62,519 nt of DNA from Flavobacteriaceae bacterium. Its GTDB lineage: Bacteria > Bacteroidota > Bacteroidia > Flavobacteriales > Flavobacteriaceae. The stretch spans positions 1-62,519 of the forward strand of contig JABSPL010000177.1 of assembly GCA_013215105.1 (NCBI GenBank). The letters run 5' to 3'. Positions 17,267 through 26,485 of this stretch are shown here, in pieces. The stretch's first letter is position 1, and each line of letters opens with the position of its first letter. Below the pieces are notes generated by a model. That model did no database searches and had not been told where the DNA came from. It saw only the letters and a list, made by a program, of their open reading frames with translations. A program made the translations under genes and the position numbers.

Positions 17267-17566
17267 TTAAATAATATTCGTCCAAGAGCCTCCGTTTATA
17301 CATTCTATATCATGGCTTTTGAGTATAGATGTAGCTTGTTTACTCCTTATGCCACTAGCACAACACAATATAATAGGTTTCTGCCTTTGTTTTAACTCCT
17401 TTGCTTTATTACTGATTGTATCCAGAGGGATATTAATACTACCACCTATATGATTACTGTTGTATTCGCCTTTGGTTCTTACATCGACTATTAATGCTCC
17501 TTTATTGATAAATTCTTTCACTTTGTTTTTGCTAGAACTAAGTCCTAATAAACTTGCTAATCCCAT
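17267..17566 (-). CDS. Single-domain rhodanese-like protein
   Basis: The 99-residue protein has the rhodanese fold: LIVDVRTKGEYNSNHIGGSI (family CH2 A motif), then ILCCASGIRS where the first Cys of CASGIRS is the persulfide-forming active-site residue. It probably moves sulfane sulfur; donor and acceptor are unknown. A weakly hydrophobic N-terminal stretch (MGLASLLGLSSSK) is not a clear signal peptide. Convergent with typA across a shared terminator. Confidence 0.88.
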   Translation of the reverse strand: MGLASLLGLSSSKNKVKEFINKGALIVDVRTKGEYNSNHIGGSINIPLDTISNKAKELKQRQKPIILCCASGIRSKQATSILKSHDIECINGGSWTNII

Positions 17567-17659
17567 AGTTTGTTATTAATTATTATTTATAGGTAAAACT
17601 ATGTAAAATATGAATAAATAAAGGTAACATTCGTTACATTTGTTTATTTGAGATAACCA

Positions 17660-18190
17660 TTAAAATCTCATTTTCTTAAAAATATCCCATATAACGATAC
17701 TTGCACTATTAGCTATATTGAGTGAATGTTTTGTTCCAAATTGAGGTATTTCTATACAGTAGTCCGACTGACTTACAACTTCTTGCTGTACTCCTTTCAC
17801 CTCATTACCTAGTACTAACGCATATTTAACTCCTTTTCCTGGAGTGAATTTTTCTAAAGAAATACTGTTTTCGGCTTGCTCTACAGAAGCTACTTTTATA
17901 CCTTTATTTTGTAATTCTTTTATCAGTTCTAGTGTGTCTTCTACATATGTCCATTCTACAGAATCGGTACTACCTAATGCTGTTTTGTGTATGTCTTTGT
18001 GAGGAGGAGTTGCCGTAATACCACATAAATATATTTTTTCTATAAGAAAAGCATCACTAGTTCTGAATACTGAGCCTATATTGTTAAGGCTTCTTATATT
18101 GTCTAATACTATTATTAAAGGAGTTTTATCTACAGACTTATATGAATCTATATCTATTCGGTCTAGTTCTATGTTTTTTAGTTTTCTCAT
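17660..18190 (-). CDS. TrmH/SpoU-family RNA 2'-O-methyltransferase
   Basis: From the ATG at 18190 the protein has 176 residues and begins MRKLKNIELDR, as Bacteroidota relatives do. An upstream start at 18229 in frame would overlap the -7 box and is rejected. SPOUT motifs are visible: LDNIRSLNNIGSVFRTSDAF (motif 1, with catalytic N and R), ALVLGNEVKGV (motif 2) and IPQFGTKHSLNIANSASIV (motif 3 knot). It methylates a ribose 2'-OH in tRNA or rRNA; the site is not predictable from sequence. Confidence 0.9.
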   Translation of the reverse strand: MRKLKNIELDRIDIDSYKSVDKTPLIIVLDNIRSLNNIGSVFRTSDAFLIEKIYLCGITATPPHKDIHKTALGSTDSVEWTYVEDTLELIKELQNKGIKVASVEQAENSISLEKFTPGKGVKYALVLGNEVKGVQQEVVSQSDYCIEIPQFGTKHSLNIANSASIVIWDIFKKMRF

Positions 18191-18226
18191 TATTTTTGTA
18201 TTTTTTTTCAAAACGGAGTCAAAATG

Positions 18227-18234
18227 CAAAAATA
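18227..18234 (-). promoter_or_regulatory. -7 box (TATTTTTG) for the TrmH-family gene
   Basis: On the minus strand the octamer fits TAnnTTTG and lies 37 bases upstream of the ATG at 18190. Confidence 0.45.
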
Positions 18235-18551
18235 TACAATTTTAAGATATATATAGGGTGTAAATTTGTATAAAAACTAGCTATGAATGGAAAAATAATA
18301 AATAAGAGATTAAATAATAAGTAATAGCCTTAATAGACTATATGATTAAAACAGATATTACCTAGCTCCGGACACTATTTCTATGATGACTAGTGATGGT
18401 GGAGATAAATTTATGGATTTATATTATTTGTTACATACAGTATTAGAGGGTATAGAATGTATGTATATTCAAAATGATGAGAACACTATTACTGAAGCGT
18501 AGTTTTTTATTTTATAAAAACTCAAAGAATGAAAATCATGTATAATGTTCA
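18235..18551 (+). other. Intergenic stretch without a confident gene
   Basis: About 320 bases between the TrmH-family gene and a decayed gene. The only frame worth noting runs from ATG 18383 to TAG 18502 (39 codons, with DLYYLLHTVLEGIECMY). It has no start context or recognisable family and may be debris of the same decaying locus as 18552-19234. Confidence 0.4.
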
Positions 18552-19234
18552 ATGGAGAAACAAACAAACAATTTAGATTAAATAAGAGAAGGTATTGAGG
18601 TTTTGGTGAATCACTTGATGGATTCAGGTCAAGAATTGCCTAATGGAGTCGCAAAACTGTTAGAGAAACCTGATGATAGAAATACAATTAATCTGTATGA
18701 TTTATTAAATTCATCTTGTGGAGAAGAAAATGTGAAATCAATAAGATGCTCTAAAAAATATAGTCCTAAAATCATATATGTTCGTTTTTTATTTATAGTA
18801 TTTAAAACTAATGAAATACAGGAGGTGAACGTACTAATAACTGTCTTATTACTGGGATTCTCTGATTTGATTAATGAAGAAAGTCTCAGTAGAGGTATTT
18901 TGAATAATGAAGGAATAGAATTGTTGTTTAATTTATTATTTATAACAACTTCATCTTTATTAGGATCATTGTTTTATTCGCTTAAAACAATAATTGTAAA
19001 TATCACTAATTTTATTTATACTCCCGAAAAAAATCAGAAACTTGCATATCTATAATAATAGGAACTGTTTCAGGTTTTTTGTTTTCAGAAATGGTTTCTT
19101 TAGAGTCTATTATAGATTTATCTAGTTTAGATACTCAAAAAATGACTTTAGCTATACTAGGAGGTTTTGGGTCAGATTTGATTTTCACTATAATGCAGAA
19201 GTTAGTAGATAAAATAAAAAATCTGATAACATAG
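18552..19234 (+). pseudogene. Decayed hypothetical membrane protein gene
   Basis: An ATG at 18552 starts MEKQTNNLD, is cut by a TAA at 18579-18581, and the same frame resumes IREGIEVLVNHLMDSGQELP and runs to 19055. Near 19046-19057 the frame is lost; the next frame continues smoothly as IIGTVSGFLFSEMVSLESII and ends at TAG 19232-19234. One nonsense change and one single-base shift thus break what looks like a single gene of about 225 codons. The visible parts include a hydrophobic segment near LFNLLFITTSSLLGSLFYSL and a glycine-rich hydrophobic C-terminal part (LAILGGFGSDLIFTIMQKLV). I do not recognise the family. Confidence 0.65.
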
Positions 19235-19329
19235 TTTTTATTAACTTTTTTTAATAATTAAACAAAATATTAACTATTATTTTGATAAAAAACAGTTAAT
19301 ATTGAACTTTAAAACAAAACCTCACAATA

Positions 19330-21936
19330 ATGACAAAACAAATTAAATTATTTGCTTTATTTGTAGTATTGATACTTAGCAATTTGGCTATGGCTCAGCA
19401 ACAAGAAAAGGCTAATTATAGACTAGCAGAAAGATTCTCTCCCGAGAAGATAAAAAAAATGGTTTTCGATACCTCAGTGAGGCCTAATTGGCTAAAACAA
19501 GGTGATAAATTTTGGTATAAATACAAAACCTCACAAGGAACTTCTTATTATATAGTTGATATGAATAAGAAAACTAAAAAAAATCTTTTTGATAATCATA
19601 AGATGGCTACTATGCTTACCAAAATAACTAAAGATCCTTATGATTATAAGCATCTTCCTAATTTTAAGATTAAGTTTAAGAAAAAGGACAAAGTTTTCCA
19701 GTTCGATGTTAAAAGTAATTTTTACGAAAAACAAGAAGAGAAGGAGAACGATGAAGAAGTAAAAGAGGAGAAAGAAATAGAAAAAGAAGAAAAGCTTGAT
19801 ACTATAAAAAGTGATACTATAAAAAAACCTTTAAAGAAAAACAAATACAAAAAGAAGACTTTTCACTTGGAGTATAATATAGCTACAGGTAAGCTTTATG
19901 AAATAAAAGACTGGAAAGAAGAAATAAAAAACACCCGATGGGCTAGTATTTCTCCTGATGGTAAGAGGGTAGTTTTTGCAAGAGATTACAATCTTTTCTG
20001 GATGGACCAAGATAATTATGAAAAAGCTAAAAAAAATGCTTTTGACATAAAAGAAGACAAAAAAACTAAAATTGATACAACAATAGTTGAGAATCAATTG
20101 ACTTTTGATGGGATTAAAGATTTCTCTTACGGAGGTGGTTATACTATAGACGAAAATGACAACTATGAAGATCAGAAAATAAAAGAAGAACAAGAGAAAA
20201 GACGAAGATCTAGAATTGTTTGGACAAAAGATTCTAAAAAGATATTTGTATCTAAAAGAGATAGCCGTGATGTGAAAAACCTATGGGTAATAGATGTTAC
20301 TAGCGGGAAAAGACCAAAACTAGAAACTTATAAATATCACCTACCAGGAGAAGAAGATAATTATTTGTCAGAAATGTGGGTTTTTGATTTTGTAAACAAA
20401 GAAGGAGTTAAAATAAACTCAGAAAGATTCAAGCAACAAAAGCAAGGTGTAGAAACTCAGAAGGTGAGTAATAAACAATGGCTAGAAGATTACGTTGCAA
20501 CAACTAGTATTTCGGACAGTTCTGATAAAATGTATTTCACTCGTTTGAGCAGAGATATGCACAGAGAAGACCTATGTGTTGCCGACACTAATACAGGTGA
20601 AGTAACTGTACTTGTAGAGCAGAGAATGAATACTTATATAGATAGTAGAGATCTTAATTTGCTGTCTAATGGGCAAATGATACGATGGTCTGAGGAAGAT
20701 GGTTGGGCTCATTTGTACAGGTATAATAGTCAAGGTAAACTAATAAATCAGATAACCAAAGGAGCTTGGCATTGTGACAGGATATTAGATATAGATCAGG
20801 CTAATAAAGTTATTTATTTCACTGCTAATGCTCGTGAAAAAGGAGAAGACCCTTATTATAGCCATGTTTATAGAGTTAACTTTAACGGAACAGGGCTTAG
20901 GCTTTTGAACAAAGGAGACTTTGATAACAGAGCTTATATGAGTGATTCTAAAAAGTATTTTATAAATAACTTTTCGAGAGTTAATACTACCCCTGAAAGT
21001 GTCATAATAGACAATACTGGTAAAAAAGTATTGAGTTTAGAAAAAGCTGATTTATCTAATTTGTTTGCTTCAGGTTACAAGTTTCCAGAGCCGTTTACTA
21101 TAAAAGCTGCTGATGGTATTACCGATTTGTATGGAGTTATGTACAAACCTTTCGATTTTGATGAGTCAAAGCAATACCCGATAATAGAATATGTATATCC
21201 TGGTCCACAGACAGAAGCTGTAAACAAGTCTTTTTCAGCAAGAATGAACAGGCTAGACCGTACTGCACAGTTAGGGTTTATAGTTGTTAGTTTAGGGAAC
21301 AGAGGAGGACATCCTGCTCGTTCTAAATGGTATCACAATTACGGATATGGAGACCTTAGAGATTACGGGCTTGCTGATAAAAAATATGCGGTAGAGCAAT
21401 TGGCGGATAGATATTCTTTTATAGATATAGATAGAGTAGGTATTACAGGTCATTCTGGAGGTGGATTTATGTCTACAGCTGCTCTTTGTCAGTATCCTGA
21501 TTTTTATAGTGTAGCAGTTTCTTCGGCAGGAAACCACGATAATAATATTTATAATAGCTGGTGGAGCGAGAAGCATCACGGAATAAGAGAGATAATCGAA
21601 AACGAAGAAAGCACTAAGTTTGTTTACGAAATAGAAAACAATCAAGAGTTGGCTGGTAACCTAAAAGGTAAATTATTACTAGTAACAGGCGATATAGACA
21701 ACAATGTACATCCTGGTAATACTATACGTATGGCTAATGCTCTTATAAAAGCTAAAAAACGTTTTGACTTTTTTATGATGCCTGGCCAAAGACATGGTTT
21801 CGGAGATTATACTGAATATTTTTTCTGGTTAAAAGCGGATTATTTCTGTAAAAACTTAATAGGAGATTATTCTATAAGTACCGATATTTTCGAAATGAGA
21901 AGAGAGAATAAATTGATAAAAAGTAAAAAAAGATAA
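19330..21936 (+). CDS. Secreted S9-family (dipeptidyl-peptidase IV-like) serine peptidase
   Basis: The 868-residue protein has a signal peptide (LFALFVVLILSNLAMAQ). Residues about 30-610 form the DPP IV-like beta-propeller, and the C-terminal third is an alpha/beta hydrolase. TGHSGGGFMSTAAL holds the catalytic serine (about residue 704), LLVTGDIDNNVHPGN the aspartate (about 784) and PGQRHGFGDY the histidine (about 819). An unusual K/E-rich stretch covers about residues 138-178. These enzymes remove N-terminal dipeptides, often after proline, in the periplasm. Monocistronic, with a terminator downstream. Confidence 0.92.
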   Translation: MTKQIKLFALFVVLILSNLAMAQQQEKANYRLAERFSPEKIKKMVFDTSVRPNWLKQGDKFWYKYKTSQGTSYYIVDMNKKTKKNLFDNHKMATMLTKITKDPYDYKHLPNFKIKFKKKDKVFQFDVKSNFYEKQEEKENDEEVKEEKEIEKEEKLDTIKSDTIKKPLKKNKYKKKTFHLEYNIATGKLYEIKDWKEEIKNTRWASISPDGKRVVFARDYNLFWMDQDNYEKAKKNAFDIKEDKKTKIDTTIVENQLTFDGIKDFSYGGGYTIDENDNYEDQKIKEEQEKRRRSRIVWTKDSKKIFVSKRDSRDVKNLWVIDVTSGKRPKLETYKYHLPGEEDNYLSEMWVFDFVNKEGVKINSERFKQQKQGVETQKVSNKQWLEDYVATTSISDSSDKMYFTRLSRDMHREDLCVADTNTGEVTVLVEQRMNTYIDSRDLNLLSNGQMIRWSEEDGWAHLYRYNSQGKLINQITKGAWHCDRILDIDQANKVIYFTANAREKGEDPYYSHVYRVNFNGTGLRLLNKGDFDNRAYMSDSKKYFINNFSRVNTTPESVIIDNTGKKVLSLEKADLSNLFASGYKFPEPFTIKAADGITDLYGVMYKPFDFDESKQYPIIEYVYPGPQTEAVNKSFSARMNRLDRTAQLGFIVVSLGNRGGHPARSKWYHNYGYGDLRDYGLADKKYAVEQLADRYSFIDIDRVGITGHSGGGFMSTAALCQYPDFYSVAVSSAGNHDNNIYNSWWSEKHHGIREIIENEESTKFVYEIENNQELAGNLKGKLLLVTGDIDNNVHPGNTIRMANALIKAKKRFDFFMMPGQRHGFGDYTEYFFWLKADYFCKNLIGDYSISTDIFEMRRENKLIKSKKR

Positions 21937-21956
21937 ATATATTATCTTAAGAAAAT

Positions 21957-22000
21957 AAAAAAATAGAGCATGATATTAATTATTATGCTCTATTTTTTTT
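21957..22000 (+). terminator. Terminator after the S9 peptidase gene
   Basis: AAATAGAGCAT (21961-21971) pairs with ATGCTCTATTT, followed by more T residues. Good hairpin with a T tract. Confidence 0.8.
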
Positions 22001-22168
22001 ATTAAATATAGACCTACTTAAAAATAAATTTGAAATATATTGAAGTAGAAGGAATAAGGCTATTTAATAGTTTTTATAATTAAGTTAATATAACTTAATT
22101 AATAGTTATTTATAAGTTAAAGACTGATTTTAGCTTTCTTTTTATGGTTGAAAAAATTATGTTTGACT

Positions 22169-22915
22169 ATGATGAAATTAATATATAAGGTTATAGTGTT
22201 TTTGATGGTTGTAAATAGTTTTTCTCAAGTTTCTATAACGGGTAAGGTTATAGATAAAGAAACTAATAAACCTTTGTCTAAATCGCATATATTAAATTTT
22301 ACAGATATTCAAGGAATTAGTGCCGATGATAACGGCTTATTTGACATTGACATCTCGGTCAATGATACTATAATGATAACGCATATAGGTTATAAAACTC
22401 TTCAAATAATAGTTTCTGAAGAACTTATAGGTTCTAAAACTATTTCAGGAGTTTTAGAGTTTTATATGGACAGAAAAGTAGAAGAAATAGACGAGGTTGT
22501 ACTTAGGTCTCATAATTTGATAGGAGTGTTAGGTATAGATGGGAAGTCTTCTTTTAGTCCTAAAAAAACAAACAGAATACATATAAACGGATTGAAGCAA
22601 ACTTATGAGATGAAAAAAGCACCTACTATTTATGGATTTAAAATACCTAAAGCTTTAGAGGAGAAAAAGAGGAGGAATCAACTGTACAAAATAGCAGAAT
22701 TAGAAAAAGCAGAAAAACAAGCAGAGAGGTTTATAGGGAAGTTCGATAGAGAGTATATGATGAAATATCTTAAAGTAACAGATGAAAAGTTTAGAGAAAT
22801 ACTAGATTATTGTAATTATAATAAATATTTCAAGATAAATCCAAGTGAGTTACAAGCCATAGAAGCAGTACTTGATTGTTATGATAGGTATATAGATTAT
22901 AAAGAAAGTATATAG
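22169..22915 (+). CDS. Carboxypeptidase-regulatory-like domain protein
   Basis: From the ATG at 22169 the protein has 248 residues; a TTG start seven codons upstream is possible. A signal peptide (LIYKVIVFLMVVNSFSQ) is followed by the CarboxypepD_reg-like beta-sandwich typical of Bacteroidota (VSITGKVIDKETNKPLSKSH, then DDNGLFDIDI and ITHIGYKT). In TonB-dependent receptors this domain precedes a plug and barrel, but here a charged, helical C-terminal half of about 130 residues replaces them (KALEEKKRRNQLYKIAELEK). It is probably periplasmic; function unknown. Confidence 0.8.
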   Translation: MMKLIYKVIVFLMVVNSFSQVSITGKVIDKETNKPLSKSHILNFTDIQGISADDNGLFDIDISVNDTIMITHIGYKTLQIIVSEELIGSKTISGVLEFYMDRKVEEIDEVVLRSHNLIGVLGIDGKSSFSPKKTNRIHINGLKQTYEMKKAPTIYGFKIPKALEEKKRRNQLYKIAELEKAEKQAERFIGKFDREYMMKYLKVTDEKFREILDYCNYNKYFKINPSELQAIEAVLDCYDRYIDYKESI

Positions 22916-22942
22916 CTTGACTTTCCTTAGAGTAAGTATAGG

Positions 22943-22971
22943 TTGTTTTAATAGTATTATTGTTATATTTG
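22943..22971 (+). promoter_or_regulatory. Promoter of the psd-dnaG operon
   Basis: TTG at 22943-22945 and the perfect -7 box TATATTTG at 22964-22971 are separated by 18 bases. The psd ATG follows 27 bases downstream. Confidence 0.7.
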
Positions 22972-22998
22972 CCTTTATAAAAAACTATAAATTCCTAG

Positions 22999-23880
22999 AT
23001 GGATAAGATAAAATATATTGACAGAGTAACGGGGGGGCTTAAGCAAGAGAAAACAACTAGCACTTTTTTTCTTAAGGCGCTTTACAATAGAAGGTTAGGT
23101 AAGTTGCCTTTAGAGATTTTGATTAAGAGAAAGCTGGTTTCGGCTATAGCAGGTTGGCTTATGAATACTAAATATTCTAAGTCTAGAATAGAAGAATTCA
23201 TAGATGAACATTCGGTAGATATAAATGAATTTATAGTTCCTAAAGGAGGTTTTAAGCATTTTAACGATTTTTTTTACAGAAAACTAAAAACAGGTTTAAG
23301 AGCTATAGAAAAAGGTTTTGTATCGCCTGCGGATGGTAAAATACTGGTTTTTGAAGACATAAAAGACAGTAATAAACATTTTATAAAAGGTCAAGAGTTT
23401 AATATGTATAGCTTTTTGAAAAGTGAGTATTTGGCTAATCGATATAGAGGAGGGTCTATGGCTATAATAAGACTAGCACCTGCCGATTATCACAGGTATC
23501 ATTTCCCTTGTTCGGGTATAGCTTCTCAGAGCAAAGATATAAAAGGAGCTTACTATTCGGTATCTCCATTGGCTTTAAGAAAAAGCTTAGATATCTTCTG
23601 TAAAAACAAGAAAAGTGTAATGACTTTAGACAGTGACGAATATGGAAAAGTACTTATATGCGATGTTGGAGCGACTATGACGGGTAGTATAATACAGACT
23701 TATAAAGCAGGAAGCACAGTCAAAAAAGGAGATGAAAAGGGGTATTTTGCCTTTGGAGGTTCTACTTTGGTACTTGTTTTTGAAAAAAATAGTATTATAT
23801 TTGATAAAGATCTAATAGACAATACTAGAAAAGGTTTGGAAACTACAGTCAAAATGGGAGAAACGATAGCATATATATAA
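22999..23880 (+). CDS. psd: Phosphatidylserine decarboxylase proenzyme
   Basis: The 293-residue proenzyme carries the self-cleavage motif GGST, with Ser255 expected to become the pyruvoyl group of the alpha chain. Other conserved blocks are FNDFFYRKLK, SPADGKI and RLAPADYHRYHFPCSG (catalytic D/H region). It decarboxylates phosphatidylserine to phosphatidylethanolamine at the inner membrane. It has a consensus promoter and overlaps dnaG by one base (TAATG). A run of seven G at 23031-23037 lies near the 5' end (codons 11-13). Confidence 0.93.
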   Translation: MDKIKYIDRVTGGLKQEKTTSTFFLKALYNRRLGKLPLEILIKRKLVSAIAGWLMNTKYSKSRIEEFIDEHSVDINEFIVPKGGFKHFNDFFYRKLKTGLRAIEKGFVSPADGKILVFEDIKDSNKHFIKGQEFNMYSFLKSEYLANRYRGGSMAIIRLAPADYHRYHFPCSGIASQSKDIKGAYYSVSPLALRKSLDIFCKNKKSVMTLDSDEYGKVLICDVGATMTGSIIQTYKAGSTVKKGDEKGYFAFGGSTLVLVFEKNSIIFDKDLIDNTRKGLETTVKMGETIAYI

Positions 23881-25835
23881 TGATAGCACAAGAAACTATA
23901 GACAAAGTGTTTGATTACGCTAGGGTCGAGGAAGTTATCGGTGAATTTGTTCAGCTCAAAAAAACGGGAGCAAACTATAAAGGTTTGAGCCCTTTTTCGG
24001 AAGAAAACACTCCTTCGTTTGTAGTTTCGCCAGTAAAAGGTATTTGGAAAGATTTTAGTACAGGAAAAGGAGGTAATAGCGTTACTTTCTTGATGGAAAG
24101 TGAGCATCTTTCTTATCCCGAAGCTATAAAGTATTTGGCGAAAAAATACAATATAGAAATAGAAGAAACTAAGCAAAGTCAGGAGCAAATAGAAAGTAAT
24201 AACAAGAAAGAAAACTTGTATTTGGTTTCGGAGTTTGCTAAAAAGTATTTTAACAAAATTTTGTTAGAAGATAAAGAAGGTATGGATATAGGTCTTTCTT
24301 ATTTCAAAGAAAGAGGTTTCACTCAGCAAACAATAGATGCTTACGAATTAGGTTATTCTCCTAACAAATGGACGGCACTTACCGATGCTGCCGTAAAGGG
24401 AAAATGGAACGAAAAGCACCTGATAGAAGTGGGGCTTACTATAGCTAAAGAAGAAAAACGTTTTGACCGATTCAAAGGGCGAGTTATGTTTCCTATACAT
24501 AGTATGAGTGGTAGAGTTCTGGGTTTTGGAGGTAGAATACTTGCCAATAATACCAAGGCTGCCAAATATCTTAATTCTCCAGAAAGTGAAATATACCATA
24601 AAAGTAATATATTATATGGTCTTTTTCAGGCTAAACAAACTATCGCCAAAGAAGATAATTGTTATTTGGTCGAAGGTTATACCGATGTTTTGGCGCTTCA
24701 TCAGGCAGGTATAAAAAATGTGGTTTCTTCGTCTGGGACAGCACTTACTGATCCTCAGATAAGGCTGATAAATAGACTTACCAATAATATAACCGTTTTG
24801 TACGATGGTGATGCTGCTGGTGTTAGAGCGTCTATACGAGGGGTTGACCTTATATTGGCGCAAGATATGAGAGTAAGGGTTCTTACTTTTCCTGATGGTG
24901 ATGATCCTGATAGTTTTTCGAAGAAAGTTAGTAAACAAGAATTAAAGGATTATTTAGATAATAATTCACAAGATTTCATCAATTTCAAGGCTTCTTTACT
25001 GTTAAATGAAGCCAAAAATGACCCTGTTAAGAAAGCTAATCTTATAAAAGAAATAGTAGTATCTATATCGAAAATACCTAATACTATACAGAGAGAGGTT
25101 TATATAAAACAATGTTCTTCGGTAATGGATATATCGGAAAACGTACTGTTTACTGAGCTTGAAAAAATAGTTAACAGAGATATAAAAGACTATCAGAAGA
25201 AAGAAGCTACTATGCCTATGGATGTAGTTCCTATGGAATATCAGGAGCAGCCGAAAAGCCCTTTGTATATTCATGAAAGGAAACTGTTAAGTTATTTGCT
25301 TTTATACGGTAATGAAGAGGTGGTTTTTAAAGATTTTATAAGCGAAAAAAATAAAGACGGAGAGGTAGAATTGAAGGAGCAAAAATATAAAAGTACAGTC
25401 ATAAGAGAAATATATTTGCAATTACAAGACGATGAAATGGAGTTCTCTGACGATTTGTTTCAGTCTATATATGTAGAGATAATGAAACCGTTGATACAAG
25501 GAGAAGATTTTGACGAAAAGAAGTTGACCAACAATTCAGACATAGAGATAGCTAAGGAAGTAAGTTCTATAATATTGGAAGACGAAAAGCATATCATTAG
25601 TGATTGGGGAAGAAAAGAAGTAATGGTTCCTGATAAGAAAAAGAACTTAAATGTACTTGTTATGGACATAATACTTAGTCTTAGAATGATACTTATAAGT
25701 CTTAAAATAAAAGAAATAAGTAAAGATTTGGTAAATAACGATATAGAAGGAGGTATAATGGCAACTATGGAAGTTATAAGAGATTATACCGAATTAAAAA
25801 AAAATATATCTAATAAACTAGGAAGAACTATATAA
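23880..25835 (+). CDS. dnaG: DNA primase DnaG
   Basis: The 651-residue protein has the primase N-terminal domain (GLSPFSEENTPSF at 35-47), the catalytic core with YLVEGYTDVLALHQAGIKNV (TOPRIM glutamate) and VLYDGDAAGVRAS (TOPRIM D-x-D equivalent), and a C-terminal helicase-binding region. It makes RNA primers for Okazaki fragments. All four zinc ligands of the classical CHC2 finger are replaced: Ser37, Ser40, Asp58 and Thr61 stand where E. coli has Cys40, His43, Cys61 and Cys64. Start and stop overlap psd, and the O-methyltransferase follows 7 bases later. Confidence 0.94.
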   Translation: MIAQETIDKVFDYARVEEVIGEFVQLKKTGANYKGLSPFSEENTPSFVVSPVKGIWKDFSTGKGGNSVTFLMESEHLSYPEAIKYLAKKYNIEIEETKQSQEQIESNNKKENLYLVSEFAKKYFNKILLEDKEGMDIGLSYFKERGFTQQTIDAYELGYSPNKWTALTDAAVKGKWNEKHLIEVGLTIAKEEKRFDRFKGRVMFPIHSMSGRVLGFGGRILANNTKAAKYLNSPESEIYHKSNILYGLFQAKQTIAKEDNCYLVEGYTDVLALHQAGIKNVVSSSGTALTDPQIRLINRLTNNITVLYDGDAAGVRASIRGVDLILAQDMRVRVLTFPDGDDPDSFSKKVSKQELKDYLDNNSQDFINFKASLLLNEAKNDPVKKANLIKEIVVSISKIPNTIQREVYIKQCSSVMDISENVLFTELEKIVNRDIKDYQKKEATMPMDVVPMEYQEQPKSPLYIHERKLLSYLLLYGNEEVVFKDFISEKNKDGEVELKEQKYKSTVIREIYLQLQDDEMEFSDDLFQSIYVEIMKPLIQGEDFDEKKLTNNSDIEIAKEVSSIILEDEKHIISDWGRKEVMVPDKKKNLNVLVMDIILSLRMILISLKIKEISKDLVNNDIEGGIMATMEVIRDYTELKKNISNKLGRTI

Positions 25836-25842
25836 TTGTAAT

Positions 25843-26484
25843 ATGGATTTTATAAAAGAAAAAATAGGAAAGTACACCGAAGATCATACAAGTAAGGAAT
25901 CAGATTTACTTAAGGAATTGGATAATATTACTTGGCAGAAAATATTGCAACCACATATGATAAGCGGTCATTATCAGGGTAGATTATTGTCGCTTATTTC
26001 TAAGTTAGTTAAGCCTAAAGTGATATTAGAAATAGGAACTTATACAGGTTATTCTGCTATTTGTTTGGCTGAAGGATTAGTCAAAGGAGGTGTATTACAT
26101 ACTATAGATAAAAACGAAGAATTATCTAGTATTCAGAAAGAGTATTTCGGTAAATCGGAGTATTCCGAAAGTATAATAACTCATACAGGTAATGCTTTAG
26201 ATATAATACCTAATATAGATGTTAAGTTAGATTTGGTTTTTATAGATGCCGATAAAGGTAATTATGTAAACTATTACAATCAAATAATAGACAAAATGAA
26301 CAGTGGAGGAGTCATACTTTCGGACAATGTGTTATGGTACGGGAAAGTAATTGAGCCTATAGATAGCAAAGATATTGACACTTTGGCTATAGATAAGTTT
26401 AACAAAATATTAGCCAGCGACCCAAGAGTGGAAACTATAATGTTGCCTATAAGAGATGGAATAAGTATAACTAGAGTTTTATAA
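25843..26484 (+). CDS. Class I SAM-dependent O-methyltransferase (CCoAMT/TrmR-like)
   Basis: The 213-residue protein has the SAM-binding motif ILEIGTYTGYSAICLAEGL (about 59-78), VFIDADKGNYVNYY (metal-binding D region) and GVILSDNVLWYGKV, which together are typical of the O-methyltransferase group that includes tRNA methyltransferase TrmR and catechol O-methyltransferases. The methyl acceptor cannot be decided. It lies between dnaG and mnmD with gaps of 7 and 1 bases, so it is in the same operon; the neighbouring MnmD makes a tRNA substrate plausible but unproven. Confidence 0.87.
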   Translation: MDFIKEKIGKYTEDHTSKESDLLKELDNITWQKILQPHMISGHYQGRLLSLISKLVKPKVILEIGTYTGYSAICLAEGLVKGGVLHTIDKNEELSSIQKEYFGKSEYSESIITHTGNALDIIPNIDVKLDLVFIDADKGNYVNYYNQIIDKMNSGGVILSDNVLWYGKVIEPIDSKDIDTLAIDKFNKILASDPRVETIMLPIRDGISITRVL

Positions 26485-26485
26485 T

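Noticed and set aside
18383-18502. 39-codon frame as a gene
   Set aside because: No promoter, no family and position beside a decayed gene; more likely debris.
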